Shown piece by piece: positions 32,771 to 39,965 of a stretch of DNA of 54,033 nt. The position numbers were made by a program, and so were the translations under genes. Within the stretch, counting starts at the first letter, position 1. Each line of letters starts with the position of its first letter. The stretch comes from DASQGA01 sp035535315 (GTDB lineage: Bacteria; Actinomycetota; Thermoleophilia; Gaiellales; Gaiellaceae): assembly GCA_035535315.1 (NCBI GenBank), contig DATLQD010000004.1, forward strand, positions 1 to 54,033, read 5' to 3'. The notes beneath the pieces were generated by a model. The model had not been told where the DNA came from, did not search any database, and was given only the letters and a program-made list of their open reading frames with translations.

Positions 32771-34312
32771 ATGATCCTCGAGAACGGGGCGATCAGGACG
32801 ATGGCAACGCCACTGCCGCTGGCACGCGCGCTCGCAATCGCGGGAGACCGCATCGCGGGCGGTGTCGGAACCCACGAACGGGCTCTGGCGAGCCCAGAGC
32901 GCGTCGACCTCGGAGGCCGCTGCGTCCTGCCTGGATTCACCGATTCCCACGTCCACCTCCCCCAGTGGGCGCTGGCCCAGCGGCAGGTACGGCTCGAGGG
33001 CACTCGCACGCTCGAGGAGGCCGTCGCCCGCGTAGCCGAGGGCGCGAGGACGGCTACGCCGGGGCGCTGGCTCCGCGGCACAGGCTGGCGGAATGCCGAG
33101 TGGTCCCCGCCGGTCGAACCGAGCCGGGCAGCCCTCGACGCGGTCACGGGGGAGCTTCCCGTCGCCCTCATGGCGAAGGACGGGCACAGCCTGTGGCTGA
33201 ACTCCGCGGCGCTCGCGCGGGCGGACGGCGACCTGGCCGTTCGGGGCGGCGTCGTCGAGGTCGACGACCGCGGCGAGCCCACCGGCATCCTCCGGGAAGA
33301 GTCGGCCTGGCGGTTCCGTGAACGCTGGGTCGAGACGCCCGCCGAGGAGTGGCTCGAGGCGACGCGGGAGGGGATCGCGCTCGCGTCGTCACGTGGGGTC
33401 ACCGCCGTGCACGACAAGGACGGCGGCCTCGGTGCACTCGGCTTCTTCCAGACGCTTCAGGACGAGGGCGCTCTCTCCCTTCGGGTGTGGCAGTCGCTCC
33501 CGCACGAGCGCTGCGAAGAGCTCGAAGAGCTCGGAATCCACTCGGGTTTCGGAGACGACCTCCTGCGGATCGGCTACCTCAAGGTCTTCATGGACGGGAC
33601 GCTCGGCTCGCAAACGGCCAGGCTCCTCGACGGAAGCGGGATCGAGATAACGAGCGGTGCCGAGCTGGCCGACATCGTCGTCCGCAGCGCGCACGCAGGA
33701 TTCCCCGTCGCAGTGCACGCGATCGGAGACCTTGCGAACCGCGAGGCCCTCGACGCGTTCGAAGCCACCCAGGACGTCTGGAGACCGCTCGGCCTTCGGC
33801 ACCGGATCGAGCACGCCCAGCTCCTCGCCGCGGAAGACCTTCCACGTTTCGCCGCTCTCGGCGTGGCAGCCTCTATCCAGCTGAGCCACGCGCCCTCGGA
33901 CCGGGACGTCGCAGACCGCTTCTGGGCCGGAAGCATCGATCGCGCCTATCCGTTCCGCTCCCTGGTCGAGAGCGGTGCGCTCGTCGTGAACGGCTCCGAC
34001 GCGCCGATCGAGGAGCTCGATCCCCTCCTTGGAGTCAAGGCCGGTGTTCTGCGGACACTGGACGAGCGCGAGCCCTGGCATCCGGAGCAGTCGCTCACGG
34101 TCGAGCAGGCGCTCGTGGCCACGACGATCGCGCCCGCTTGGCTCTCGGGCGACGAGCGGGTGCGGGGCATGCTCCTCCCCGGCTATCTGGCGGACCTGGT
34201 CGTGCTCGACCGGGACCCGATCGCGTGCCCGCCCGAAGAGCTGGGCGAGGTGCAGGTCCTCGCGACCATGCTCGGCGGGCGCTGGGTCTTCGGGGGTCCC
34301 CCCTTCGTCTAG
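32771..34312 (+). CDS. Amidohydrolase family protein (YtcJ/amidohydro_3 type)
   Basis: This 513-residue metal-dependent hydrolase has the composite start MILENGAIRTM, a beta-sandwich then CVLPGFTDSHVHLPQW with the HxH metal pair. KDGHSLWLNSAAL, YLKVFMDGTLGSQTA, PVAVHAIGDLANREALDAF, HRIEHAQ and VNGSDAPIEELDP complete the active site. YtcJ-type enzymes hydrolyse amide or imide bonds, but few substrates are known. It diverges from the sigma factor gene. Its stop shares CTAG with the convergent regulator gene. Confidence 0.9.
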   Translation: MILENGAIRTMATPLPLARALAIAGDRIAGGVGTHERALASPERVDLGGRCVLPGFTDSHVHLPQWALAQRQVRLEGTRTLEEAVARVAEGARTATPGRWLRGTGWRNAEWSPPVEPSRAALDAVTGELPVALMAKDGHSLWLNSAALARADGDLAVRGGVVEVDDRGEPTGILREESAWRFRERWVETPAEEWLEATREGIALASSRGVTAVHDKDGGLGALGFFQTLQDEGALSLRVWQSLPHERCEELEELGIHSGFGDDLLRIGYLKVFMDGTLGSQTARLLDGSGIEITSGAELADIVVRSAHAGFPVAVHAIGDLANREALDAFEATQDVWRPLGLRHRIEHAQLLAAEDLPRFAALGVAASIQLSHAPSDRDVADRFWAGSIDRAYPFRSLVESGALVVNGSDAPIEELDPLLGVKAGVLRTLDEREPWHPEQSLTVEQALVATTIAPAWLSGDERVRGMLLPGYLADLVVLDRDPIACPPEELGEVQVLATMLGGRWVFGGPPFV

Positions 34313-35649
34313 CGGTGCCGGCGATCTCCGACGTCAACGCCGTGAGGCGCCACCGTGAAGACGGCCAGGTCCGCGGCGCGCTCGAAGATGTCGAGGGCCT
34401 CGTCCTCGCGTCCCTGGGTTCGGAGGAACTTCCCCCAGGCGCGGTAGGTCTCGGCGAGGAATCGGGAGGCGCCCTGCACAGTCAGAATCTCGGCTGCGGT
34501 GCGGTAGGAACGCTCGGCCAGATCGGTGTCTCCCAGACGTTGGAACACCTCCGCAAGCGTGCGCCAGGCATGACCCACGTCAACAGCGGCTCCGCCCTCG
34601 AGTAGCGAGAGAGCCTCCAGGGCGTAGTCGCGCGCCGCGTCGGGCTGGTCGAGCTGGAGCTCGAGCCGCGCGCGTTCGGTGGTGAGGGCGCCGAGCTCGC
34701 CCGGGCTTGCCTCGTCCCCGAGAAGCTCCTCTGCCCGCTCGAGGTGCTTGCGTGCCGTCAGCCCGCTCTCCTGGTTCAGAAGGATCACCGCGCAGAGCTG
34801 ATGTGCCCTGGAAAGGTGGAATGTGTCCTCGGTCGCCTCGAGGAGGGCAATCGCGCGCCGGACATAGTCGAGAGCCCTGCCGGGCGGACCTTCGACCGCG
34901 TAGAAACGACCCAGCGACCAGTAGAGCCTGATCAGCGTGTAGCGATCGCTGACACCGTCGGCCCGGTCCAACGCGTCCGCGAGCAGCCGCTGGGCGGCCG
35001 CCGCGTCCCCTGCGTCCACGAGTGCGTAGCTGAGATAGCTCGCGAAGCGGACGAACAAGATCGGGTCCGGGTCATTCGAGCTGCGAATCTCCTCGAGACA
35101 GCGGCTGAAGAGAGCGATCGAGCGCGGGTTCTCGCCGGCTGACGCATAGGCGCGGCCAAGCAGCGCGTAGAGGTCGGGACGCTCCGCCACGGCGGGCCGG
35201 TCACGCTCCAGGTGCTCCTCGAGCATCTCGATCACCTCCTCGTGACGGCCCTCGCGGGCGAGTGAGAGCGCAAGAGCGATGCGGGCGCGGCGCGCGATCG
35301 GGAGATCACCTGCCGCGTGCGCCTCGGCCAGAACCTCGCGGAGCTCGCCCTCCGCGTTGGAGGACCCGTCCAGCCGGACCTGGAGCTCGGCGTCCGTCAC
35401 CCGCAGCTCGCGGTCGCCCGTCGGGGCGAGATCACGTCCGGTCTCCAGGTACTCGGGCGAGACCCCCAGCTTGACGGCAAGCGCGCGGATCGCTTTCACC
35501 GACGGCTGGCGTTGTCCCGCCTCGATCCGCGAGACGTAGGTGAAGGAGACACCCGTTGTCGCCAGCTCACGCTGGGAGAGAGAGCGCTCCCGCCGTAGGC
35601 GCGCGATTCGCTGGCCGATCGATTCGGTCACAGGACGTCCATCGGCCAT
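34309..35649 (-). CDS. XRE helix-turn-helix regulator with TPR domain (RRNPP-like)
   Basis: This 446-residue cytosolic regulator has an N-terminal XRE helix-turn-helix at about 8-65 (GQRIARLRRERSLSQRELA, SFTYVSRIEAGQRQPSV) and then helical repeats from about residue 90 to 440. The repeats show the TPR pattern, for example RPDLYALLGRAYASAGENPRSIALFSRCLE and RYTLIRLYWSLGRFYAVEG. This is the layout of RRNPP receptors (PlcR, Rgg, NprR), in which the TPR part binds an imported peptide and changes DNA binding. The ATG at 35649 has GGGAGG 3 bases upstream. It diverges from a 26-codon exported-peptide gene 92 bases away. Peptide sensing is inferred, not shown. Confidence 0.88.
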   Translation of the reverse strand: MADGRPVTESIGQRIARLRRERSLSQRELATTGVSFTYVSRIEAGQRQPSVKAIRALAVKLGVSPEYLETGRDLAPTGDRELRVTDAELQVRLDGSSNAEGELREVLAEAHAAGDLPIARRARIALALSLAREGRHEEVIEMLEEHLERDRPAVAERPDLYALLGRAYASAGENPRSIALFSRCLEEIRSSNDPDPILFVRFASYLSYALVDAGDAAAAQRLLADALDRADGVSDRYTLIRLYWSLGRFYAVEGPPGRALDYVRRAIALLEATEDTFHLSRAHQLCAVILLNQESGLTARKHLERAEELLGDEASPGELGALTTERARLELQLDQPDAARDYALEALSLLEGGAAVDVGHAWRTLAEVFQRLGDTDLAERSYRTAAEILTVQGASRFLAETYRAWGKFLRTQGREDEALDIFERAADLAVFTVAPHGVDVGDRRHR

Positions 35650-35719
35650 CTGCCTCCCATGTTCGCCCCTCGAAGGGATGAGCGTCAAATCGTGGAAGTA
35701 GCAGGCGACCGAGTTTCCC

Positions 35720-35728
35720 GTTGTCAAC
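35720..35728. promoter_or_regulatory. Palindrome GTTGTCAAC, possible regulator operator and -35
   Basis: A 9-base palindrome (GTTG-T-CAAC) lies between the divergent regulator and peptide genes. On the minus strand it contains a perfect -35 TTGACA, and a second TTGACG (35683-35688) lies closer to the regulator. No good -10 was found for either. It is a candidate operator. Confidence 0.35.
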
Positions 35729-35730
35729 AG

Positions 35731-35739
35731 AAGGAGGAG
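35731..35739 (+). promoter_or_regulatory. Shine-Dalgarno AAGGAGGAG of the 26-residue peptide gene
   Basis: A near-perfect ribosome site ending 2 bases before the GTG at 35742 (4 bases counted from AAGGAGG). Among the strongest in the window, it argues that the tiny frame is translated efficiently. Confidence 0.75.
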
Positions 35740-35741
35740 AC

Positions 35742-35822
35742 GTGAAGACACGCTCTTTCGTCGCACTGCTCGCAGCGCTCGGCGCCGCAGCGGTCATGGG
35801 TCACTTCCCCTGGGGCCCGTAG
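35742..35822 (+). CDS. Putative 26-residue exported signalling peptide precursor
   Basis: The frame GTG...TAG encodes 26 residues. It has a basic start (K2, R4), a hydrophobic core SFVALLAALGAAAV and a short aromatic tail GHFPWGP. This is a Sec-type signal peptide followed by almost nothing, as in the pro-peptides of RRNPP quorum sensing. An AAA motif (15-17) offers cleavage before VMGHFPWGP. The gene has its own strong Shine-Dalgarno and a perfect terminator just after the stop, forming a compact unit. It diverges from an XRE-TPR regulator. Alternatives are a small membrane peptide or a leader peptide for the downstream HxlR gene. Confidence 0.6.
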   Translation: MKTRSFVALLAALGAAAVMGHFPWGP

Positions 35823-35831
35823 CCAGCTGAA

Positions 35832-35865
35832 GTGGGGAGCGTCCATCGGGCGCTCCCCACCCTTT
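35832..35865 (+). terminator. Intrinsic terminator after the peptide gene
   Basis: A perfect 10-bp stem, GTGGGGAGCG/CGCTCCCCAC (35832-35841 and 35851-35860), with a 9-base loop, is followed by CCTTT. It starts 10 bases after the peptide stop. Confidence 0.75.
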
Positions 35866-35876
35866 GAGCGGTGGCG

Positions 35877-35882
35877 TACAAT
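35877..35882 (+). promoter_or_regulatory. -10 element TACAAT for the HxlR gene
   Basis: TACAAT lies 6 bases before the ATG at 35889, so the HxlR gene has its own leaderless promoter after the terminator. Confidence 0.55.
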
Positions 35883-35888
35883 CTAGGC

Positions 35889-36263
35889 ATGCGCACGATG
35901 AGGCCGGTTCACGACGAGCAGTGCTCGGTTGCGTGCACGGCGGACATCATCGGCGCGAAGTGGACCGCCGTCCTCGTCCACGATCTCTCCGAAGGAGCCA
36001 GGCGCTTCTCCGAGCTGGAGCGGGCCTGCCCCGGCATCAGCCCGCGAACGCTCTCCGAGCGGCTCCGCGTGCTCGAGGAGGAGGACTTCGTCGTCCGCAG
36101 GAGCTACGCGGAGTCGCCGCCTCGAGTCGAGTACGAGCTGACCGAGAAGGGCAGAAGCCTCCTTCGCGTCATCGAGGAGATGCGTCGCTTCGGACACGAA
36201 TGGCTCGTGCCTGAGCACGGCCACAGTCACGGCGTCCCGGCCGCCGAGCCCCTCAGCGCCTAG
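35889..36263 (+). CDS. HxlR family transcriptional regulator
   Basis: This 124-residue winged-helix protein has the HxlR pattern. The conserved Cys lies in EQCSVACTADIIGAKWTAVLV, then HDLSEGARRFSELERACPGISPRTLSERLRVLEE forms the recognition helices and VEYELTEKGRSLLRVIEEM the wing and dimer helix. HxlR proteins often sense redox or electrophile stress through Cys, and two Cys are present near the N-terminus. The ATG at 35889 is supported by TACAAT 6 bases upstream. It ends close to the convergent M20 gene (stops 3 bases apart). Confidence 0.92.
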   Translation: MRTMRPVHDEQCSVACTADIIGAKWTAVLVHDLSEGARRFSELERACPGISPRTLSERLRVLEEEDFVVRRSYAESPPRVEYELTEKGRSLLRVIEEMRRFGHEWLVPEHGHSHGVPAAEPLSA

Positions 36264-36266
36264 CGG

Positions 36267-37595
36267 CTAGCTGCGGAGATCGGCGAAGGCGACCAACGTT
36301 TCCTGCGCGGCGGCGACCCCGAGCGGGACGTAGCGCGCGAGGAGCCGTTCGTTCGGCGAGTGCATGTTCGCGCCCGGAAGCGCGAAGCCGCTCAGGATCG
36401 TCGGGATCCCCTTGTCGACCAGCGCCGGCACGACCGGCAGGGTCCCACCTGTCCTGAGGAGAAGCGGACGCCGGCCGAGCACGCGCTCGAAGGCGCCTTG
36501 AGCCAGCTGAACCGCCTTCGAGTCCGGCGGGACGAGCCCCGCTGGACTGGACGACAAGACCTCCACCTCCACGTCGGCGCCGTCCGGAGCCGCCTCGCGG
36601 AGGAGCCGCTCAAAGGTTGAACGAAGGTCGTTCACATCCTGGCCCGGCGCGATCCGCATCGAAACATTCGCCTCGGCCACGACCGGGAGAACGGTCTTCT
36701 GAAGGACTGCCGAGCCGCCCTGGATCCCGTTGACATCGACGGCGGGGCCCGCGAACGTGCGGTCGTAGAACTCCTCGGCCGCGGTCGAGTCGAGCGGCCG
36801 TGCACCCTCGTCCGCGAGGACCTTCGAGCCGGGGTCGAGCTCGGCCCAGCTCGACCGCTCCTCGTCGGTGGCGGGAATGATGCCCCGCCGAAGCTCGTCT
36901 GGAACGGGGATGACCGCCTCGAGGGTCTGCATGAGTGCATGCACAGCGTTCAGCGCCGCCCCGCCGAAGACTCCCGAGTGGAGATCGCGATCGCCCGTTC
37001 GGAGCCGCACGTGCACGTAGAGCATTCCGCGCACCCCGAGCTCGAACGCCGGGACGTCGAGCGCCGCCATGCCGCCGTCGAAGATCATGCAGGCATCCGC
37101 CCCCCGCTCGTCTCGCGCGAGGAACTTCACGACCGACTCGCCGCCGATCTCCTCCTCACCGTCAAAAGCAATCCGGACGTTCACCGGCAGCCGACCCTCG
37201 TTCGCGAGCCGCTGGGCGGCCTTCAGGAGGAGATAGGAGTTCCCCTTGTCGTCGACCGCCCCGCGAGCGTAGATCCAGCCGTCTCGCACGACCGGCTCGA
37301 ACGGCGACGACTCCCAGAGCTCGAGCGGATCCGCCGGCTGGACGTCGAAGTGGCCATAGAGGAGCACAGTCGGTGCGTCGCGGCCTCCGGTCGAAGCGGC
37401 GATCTCACCGACTGCCAGCGGCTGCTGTTCCGTGTCGACCAGCGACGCCTCGCCCCCGGCCCCGCGCACGAATTCACAAAGCCATTCCCCGGCAGCCCGA
37501 ACATCAGCAGCATGAGCCGGATCGGCACTGATACTCGGAATCCGAATCCACTCGAACAGCTCGTCGAGCCAAGCAGGATCCGGCGAGTCGGCCAC
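36267..37595 (-). CDS. M20/M25/M40 family metallopeptidase (dipeptidase)
   Basis: This protein of about 442 residues is a cocatalytic zinc peptidase. Metal and catalytic motifs are LLYGHFDVQPA, WIYARGAVDDKG, IAFDGEEEIGG and MIFDGG. The lid domain contains GVFGGAALNAVHAL, and the C-terminal His ligand follows GANMHSPNE. The family includes carnosinase-like dipeptidases and succinyl-diaminopimelate desuccinylases. A GTG at 37595 is preferred over an ATG at 37604 because TAAGAT precedes it by exactly 7 bases and overlaps the ATG. Confidence 0.92.
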   Translation of the reverse strand: MADSPDPAWLDELFEWIRIPSISADPAHAADVRAAGEWLCEFVRGAGGEASLVDTEQQPLAVGEIAASTGGRDAPTVLLYGHFDVQPADPLELWESSPFEPVVRDGWIYARGAVDDKGNSYLLLKAAQRLANEGRLPVNVRIAFDGEEEIGGESVVKFLARDERGADACMIFDGGMAALDVPAFELGVRGMLYVHVRLRTGDRDLHSGVFGGAALNAVHALMQTLEAVIPVPDELRRGIIPATDEERSSWAELDPGSKVLADEGARPLDSTAAEEFYDRTFAGPAVDVNGIQGGSAVLQKTVLPVVAEANVSMRIAPGQDVNDLRSTFERLLREAAPDGADVEVEVLSSSPAGLVPPDSKAVQLAQGAFERVLGRRPLLLRTGGTLPVVPALVDKGIPTILSGFALPGANMHSPNERLLARYVPLGVAAAQETLVAFADLRS

Positions 37596-37602
37596 GGCGC
37601 GC

Positions 37603-37608
37603 ATCTTA
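37603..37608 (-). promoter_or_regulatory. -10 element TAAGAT for the M20 peptidase
   Basis: TAAGAT lies 7 bases before the GTG at 37595 and covers the first two bases of the alternative ATG codon. Confidence 0.45.
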
Positions 37609-37632
37609 CGGAGAGCGAAACGAAAAGCGTGC

Positions 37633-37658
37633 CTAGCCGGCGCTTCCGCGCCGGCTAG
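37633..37658 (-). terminator. Intrinsic terminator after the sigma factor gene (distal hairpin)
   Basis: A perfect 11-bp stem, CTAGCCGGCGC/GCGCCGGCTAG, with a TTCC loop. On the minus strand it is followed by the T-rich tail GCACGCTTTTCGTTTCG. Confidence 0.8.
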
Positions 37659-37670
37659 TAGCGGCGAGAA

Positions 37671-37698
37671 GCAATGGGCGCTATCCAGCGCCCATTGC
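37671..37698 (-). terminator. Terminator hairpin after the sigma factor gene (proximal)
   Basis: A perfect 12-bp stem (arms 37671-37682 and 37687-37698) with an ATCC loop, 22 bases past the stop. Together with the distal hairpin it makes a tandem terminator. Confidence 0.7.
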
Positions 37699-37725
37699 GG
37701 TTATGCGCGCCCACTGCGGTTACGC
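37688..37725. repeat. Tandem 19-base imperfect repeat at the sigma gene 3' end
   Basis: Two adjacent 19-base units (37688-37706 and 37707-37725), starting GCGCCCA, differ at two positions. The second unit covers the stop codon and the first overlaps a terminator arm. It may be a recent duplication. Confidence 0.7.
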
Positions 37726-38799
37726 AGCGACGTCCTTCAGCTTCTGCGACTCGGCCATCGCCTGCAGCTTCTTCAGGCTCTGGTTCTCGATCTGTCGCAC
37801 GCGCTCACGCGTAACGTTGAACGTACGGCCGACCTCGTCGAGCGTCCTCGGATGCTCGCCGTCCAGGCCGTACCGAAGCTCGAGGACGCGGCGCTCACGG
37901 TGCGAGAGGCCCGTGAGCACGCGCTTCAGGATTTCCTTCCTGAGGGTCTCTTCAGCCGCTCCGTCGGGCGCGATAGCGTTTTCATCGGCAAGGAAATGGC
38001 CGAACTCGGACTCTTCCTCGTCGCCCACGGGTTTCTCGAGCGAAATGGGCGTCTGAGCGCTCTTTCGGATCTGCTCGACCTCGTCGGCCTCGAGATCGAG
38101 CTCCTCGGCGACCTCCGCCGCGGTTGGATCGCGCCCCAGCTCAGAGAGGAGCTTTCGCTCGGCGCGGCCGATCTTGTTCAGCTTCTCGACCACGTGCACG
38201 GGCATCCGGATGGTGCGCGCTTTGTCGGCGAGAGCCCGCGCGACGGCCTGCCTGATCCACCAGGTCGCGTAGGTGGAGAACTTGAAGCCCTTCCGGTGGT
38301 CGAACTTCTCGGCCGCGCGGACGAGGCCGATCGTCCCCTCCTGAATCAGATCGAGGAACGGAAGGCCCTGGTTTCGATAGTTCTTTGCGATCGAGACGAC
38401 CAGGCGGAGGTTCGACTCCACCATTTTCTGCTTCGCCCGATGGTCGCCGCGCTCGATGCGCTTCGCGAGCTCGACCTCCTGCGGCGCCGTCAGAAGCGGT
38501 ACGCGCCCGATGTCCTTCAGAAAAACCTGCAGCGCGTCCGTCGATACTTCTCGCGCCTCCTGAACCCTCTCGGGAGCCTGCTCGGCCGGGGCCTCTTCGA
38601 GGACCTCGATCTGCAGCTCGTCGAGAGTCGAGTAGAACTCCTCGATCTCGGCGACGTCGAGGTCGAGCTCGTCCAGCGCGAGCGCCACCTCATCGTGGGT
38701 CAGAAAGCCGGCCTCCTGACCGTGCTTGACGAGCGCCTTCGCTTCGTCGTGCTCGACGATCACCGTCGCTATTCCCCCATCCCCCCGACCTGCTCCCAC
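37720..38799 (-). CDS. RNA polymerase sigma factor, RpoD/SigA family
   Basis: This 359-residue primary-type sigma factor has sigma region 1.2 (DALQVFLKDIGRVPLLTAPQEVELAKRIERG), region 2 (NLRLVVSIAKNYRNQGLPFLDLIQEG, FDHRKGFKFSTYATWWIRQA), region 3 and region 4 (LSHRERRVLELRYGL, RTLDEVGRTFNVTRERVRQIE). The short N-terminal acidic domain (LTHDEVALALDELDLDVAEIEEFY) is region 1.1-like. It may be the housekeeping factor or a close paralogue. The GTG at 38799 is chosen because AGGAGGGGG lies 5 bases upstream. Preceding -35 TTGACG and -10 TACGGT form a near-consensus promoter. Confidence 0.95.
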   Translation of the reverse strand: MGAGRGDGGIATVIVEHDEAKALVKHGQEAGFLTHDEVALALDELDLDVAEIEEFYSTLDELQIEVLEEAPAEQAPERVQEAREVSTDALQVFLKDIGRVPLLTAPQEVELAKRIERGDHRAKQKMVESNLRLVVSIAKNYRNQGLPFLDLIQEGTIGLVRAAEKFDHRKGFKFSTYATWWIRQAVARALADKARTIRMPVHVVEKLNKIGRAERKLLSELGRDPTAAEVAEELDLEADEVEQIRKSAQTPISLEKPVGDEEESEFGHFLADENAIAPDGAAEETLRKEILKRVLTGLSHRERRVLELRYGLDGEHPRTLDEVGRTFNVTRERVRQIENQSLKKLQAMAESQKLKDVAA

Positions 38800-38804
38800 T
38801 GAGA

Positions 38805-38813
38805 CCCCCTCCT
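38805..38813 (-). promoter_or_regulatory. Shine-Dalgarno AGGAGGGGG for the sigma factor gene
   Basis: AGGAGGGGG lies 5 bases before the GTG at 38799 and decides that start. Confidence 0.7.
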
Positions 38814-38814
38814 G

Positions 38815-38843
38815 ACCGTAGGCGCCCCCCCGGGCTACGTCAA
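38815..38843 (-). promoter_or_regulatory. Promoter of the sigma factor gene
   Basis: -35 TTGACG (38838-38843), a 17-base spacer and -10 TACGGT (38815-38820): the best bipartite promoter in the window. The leader would be about 10 bases and contain only the ribosome site. Confidence 0.65.
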
Positions 38844-38907
38844 CGGCCGATCTGTTACGACTTCGGCCGCGGGTGGCGGCACTTTTGCACGGTTGCCGGA
38901 CGGTCGC

Positions 38908-38925
38908 ATAGGCCGTGCGGCCTAT
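38908..38925 (-). terminator. Small hairpin after the TPR protein gene
   Basis: A 7-bp stem, ATAGGCC/GGCCTAT, with GTGC loop, 18 bases past the stop of the TPR gene. There is no T run, so its role in termination is uncertain. Confidence 0.35.
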
Positions 38926-38943
38926 CTTGGTTGCTTGCAAGTC

Positions 38944-39903
38944 CTAAATTTGAGACAGGCGCGAGAGAAGATCTTCGGCCTGAAGAGCATAAAACTGGCC
39001 ATTTCCTTGCGTTGCCAGCTTGAGCTGTTTCGTTGCCTCGTCCACAGCTTGTATCCAAAGCAACAAGACCCCCAGGTGAAACCGTACCAGCGATGACCGT
39101 GGGTTGCTGCGAGCGAGGGGCCCGAGGCGCGAGAACGCATCCGCCGGGTCGTCCTTGTCGAAGCGAACGACGGCCACCGCGGTCCGGGCCTCGAGGCTTT
39201 CGGGGGCCAGCTCGAGTGCGCGATCGTAGGCTCGACGGGCGGAGACCGGCCTCTCGATCCTCTGCAGGAAGGTGCCCAGGACGAGCCACTCGGCGGCCCC
39301 GCCGCGCTCAGCTCTCCGCCTGAGGGCCGCCTCCTGCGGAACCGTCGCAAGCGTCCGGATGGACGCCGGCGGCTGCGCCGCTGTAATGAAGACGGGCCGG
39401 CCCGGCGCCATGTTCGGATGGAGGAGCGATTCCGCCTCGAGCGCCGCGGGGGTGTCCGGGTCCCGCGCTTCGGCCTCTCGCCACTCGCGCTCGGCTTCCC
39501 TCGGATAGCCCGCCGCGCCGACCACGAGCCCGAGGTGGAGCCGTGCGACCCCGCTCCCTGGATGCGAATCGACGAGAGCCCGCAGGCGGCCGAGGCTCCC
39601 CTCCGGCCAGGCGGCGAGGGCCGCTCCAACTGCCGCCTCGATGGACGCCGGGTCCGCGCGGAGGACGGCTCGAAACTTCCGTAGGGCAGTCTCCCGCTCG
39701 CCGCGCCCGTAGTCCCGCTCGGCGGAGATGAGCTCGCGCGCGTGGGGCTCGCCCGGGAGAATGCCCAGGTGGAGGGGCGGCGCAGGGGACGAGGAATCGG
39801 CCCCCCTCCCGTCACTCTGGAGGAGCGCGCCGGCGATCACCGCGGTCACGACGAGGACGGCCGCAGCCGTTACTAGAACCAGGACTCGAGCCCGGGGAGA
39901 CAC
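38944..39903 (-). CDS. Membrane-anchored TPR protein
   Basis: This 319-residue protein has one N-terminal membrane helix (VLVLVTAAAVLVVTAVIAGALL, about 7-28) and then TPR-like helical pairs. These include ERDYGRGERETALRKFRAVLRADPASIEAAVGAAL, GSGVARLHLGLVVGAAGYPREAEREWREAEARDP and AYDRALELAPESLEA. It probably scaffolds envelope proteins outside the membrane. The GTG start has TACGCT 6 bases upstream. It diverges from the rhodanese-ThiF gene. Partner unknown. Confidence 0.85.
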   Translation of the reverse strand: MSPRARVLVLVTAAAVLVVTAVIAGALLQSDGRGADSSSPAPPLHLGILPGEPHARELISAERDYGRGERETALRKFRAVLRADPASIEAAVGAALAAWPEGSLGRLRALVDSHPGSGVARLHLGLVVGAAGYPREAEREWREAEARDPDTPAALEAESLLHPNMAPGRPVFITAAQPPASIRTLATVPQEAALRRRAERGGAAEWLVLGTFLQRIERPVSARRAYDRALELAPESLEARTAVAVVRFDKDDPADAFSRLGPLARSNPRSSLVRFHLGVLLLWIQAVDEATKQLKLATQGNGQFYALQAEDLLSRLSQI

Positions 39904-39909
39904 CGTTCG

Positions 39910-39915
39910 AGCGTA
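39910..39915 (-). promoter_or_regulatory. -10 element TACGCT for the TPR protein gene
   Basis: TACGCT lies 6 bases before the GTG at 39903. Confidence 0.5.
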
Positions 39916-39949
39916 CCCCGCACCCTGACTTGCGCTGCCTTCGTCTCGC

Positions 39950-39955
39950 TATACT
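39950..39955 (+). promoter_or_regulatory. -10 element TATACT for the sulfur-carrier operon
   Basis: TATACT, one mismatch from TATAAT, lies 10 bases before the ATG at 39966. The leader would be at most a few bases. Confidence 0.5.
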
Positions 39956-39965
39956 CAGTGAAGCA

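Noticed and set aside
35889..36263. HxlR gene as part of the peptide cassette
   Set aside because: A strong terminator separates them and HxlR has its own TACAAT 6 bases before the ATG. The peptide could still be a leader, so this is kept only as an alternative.
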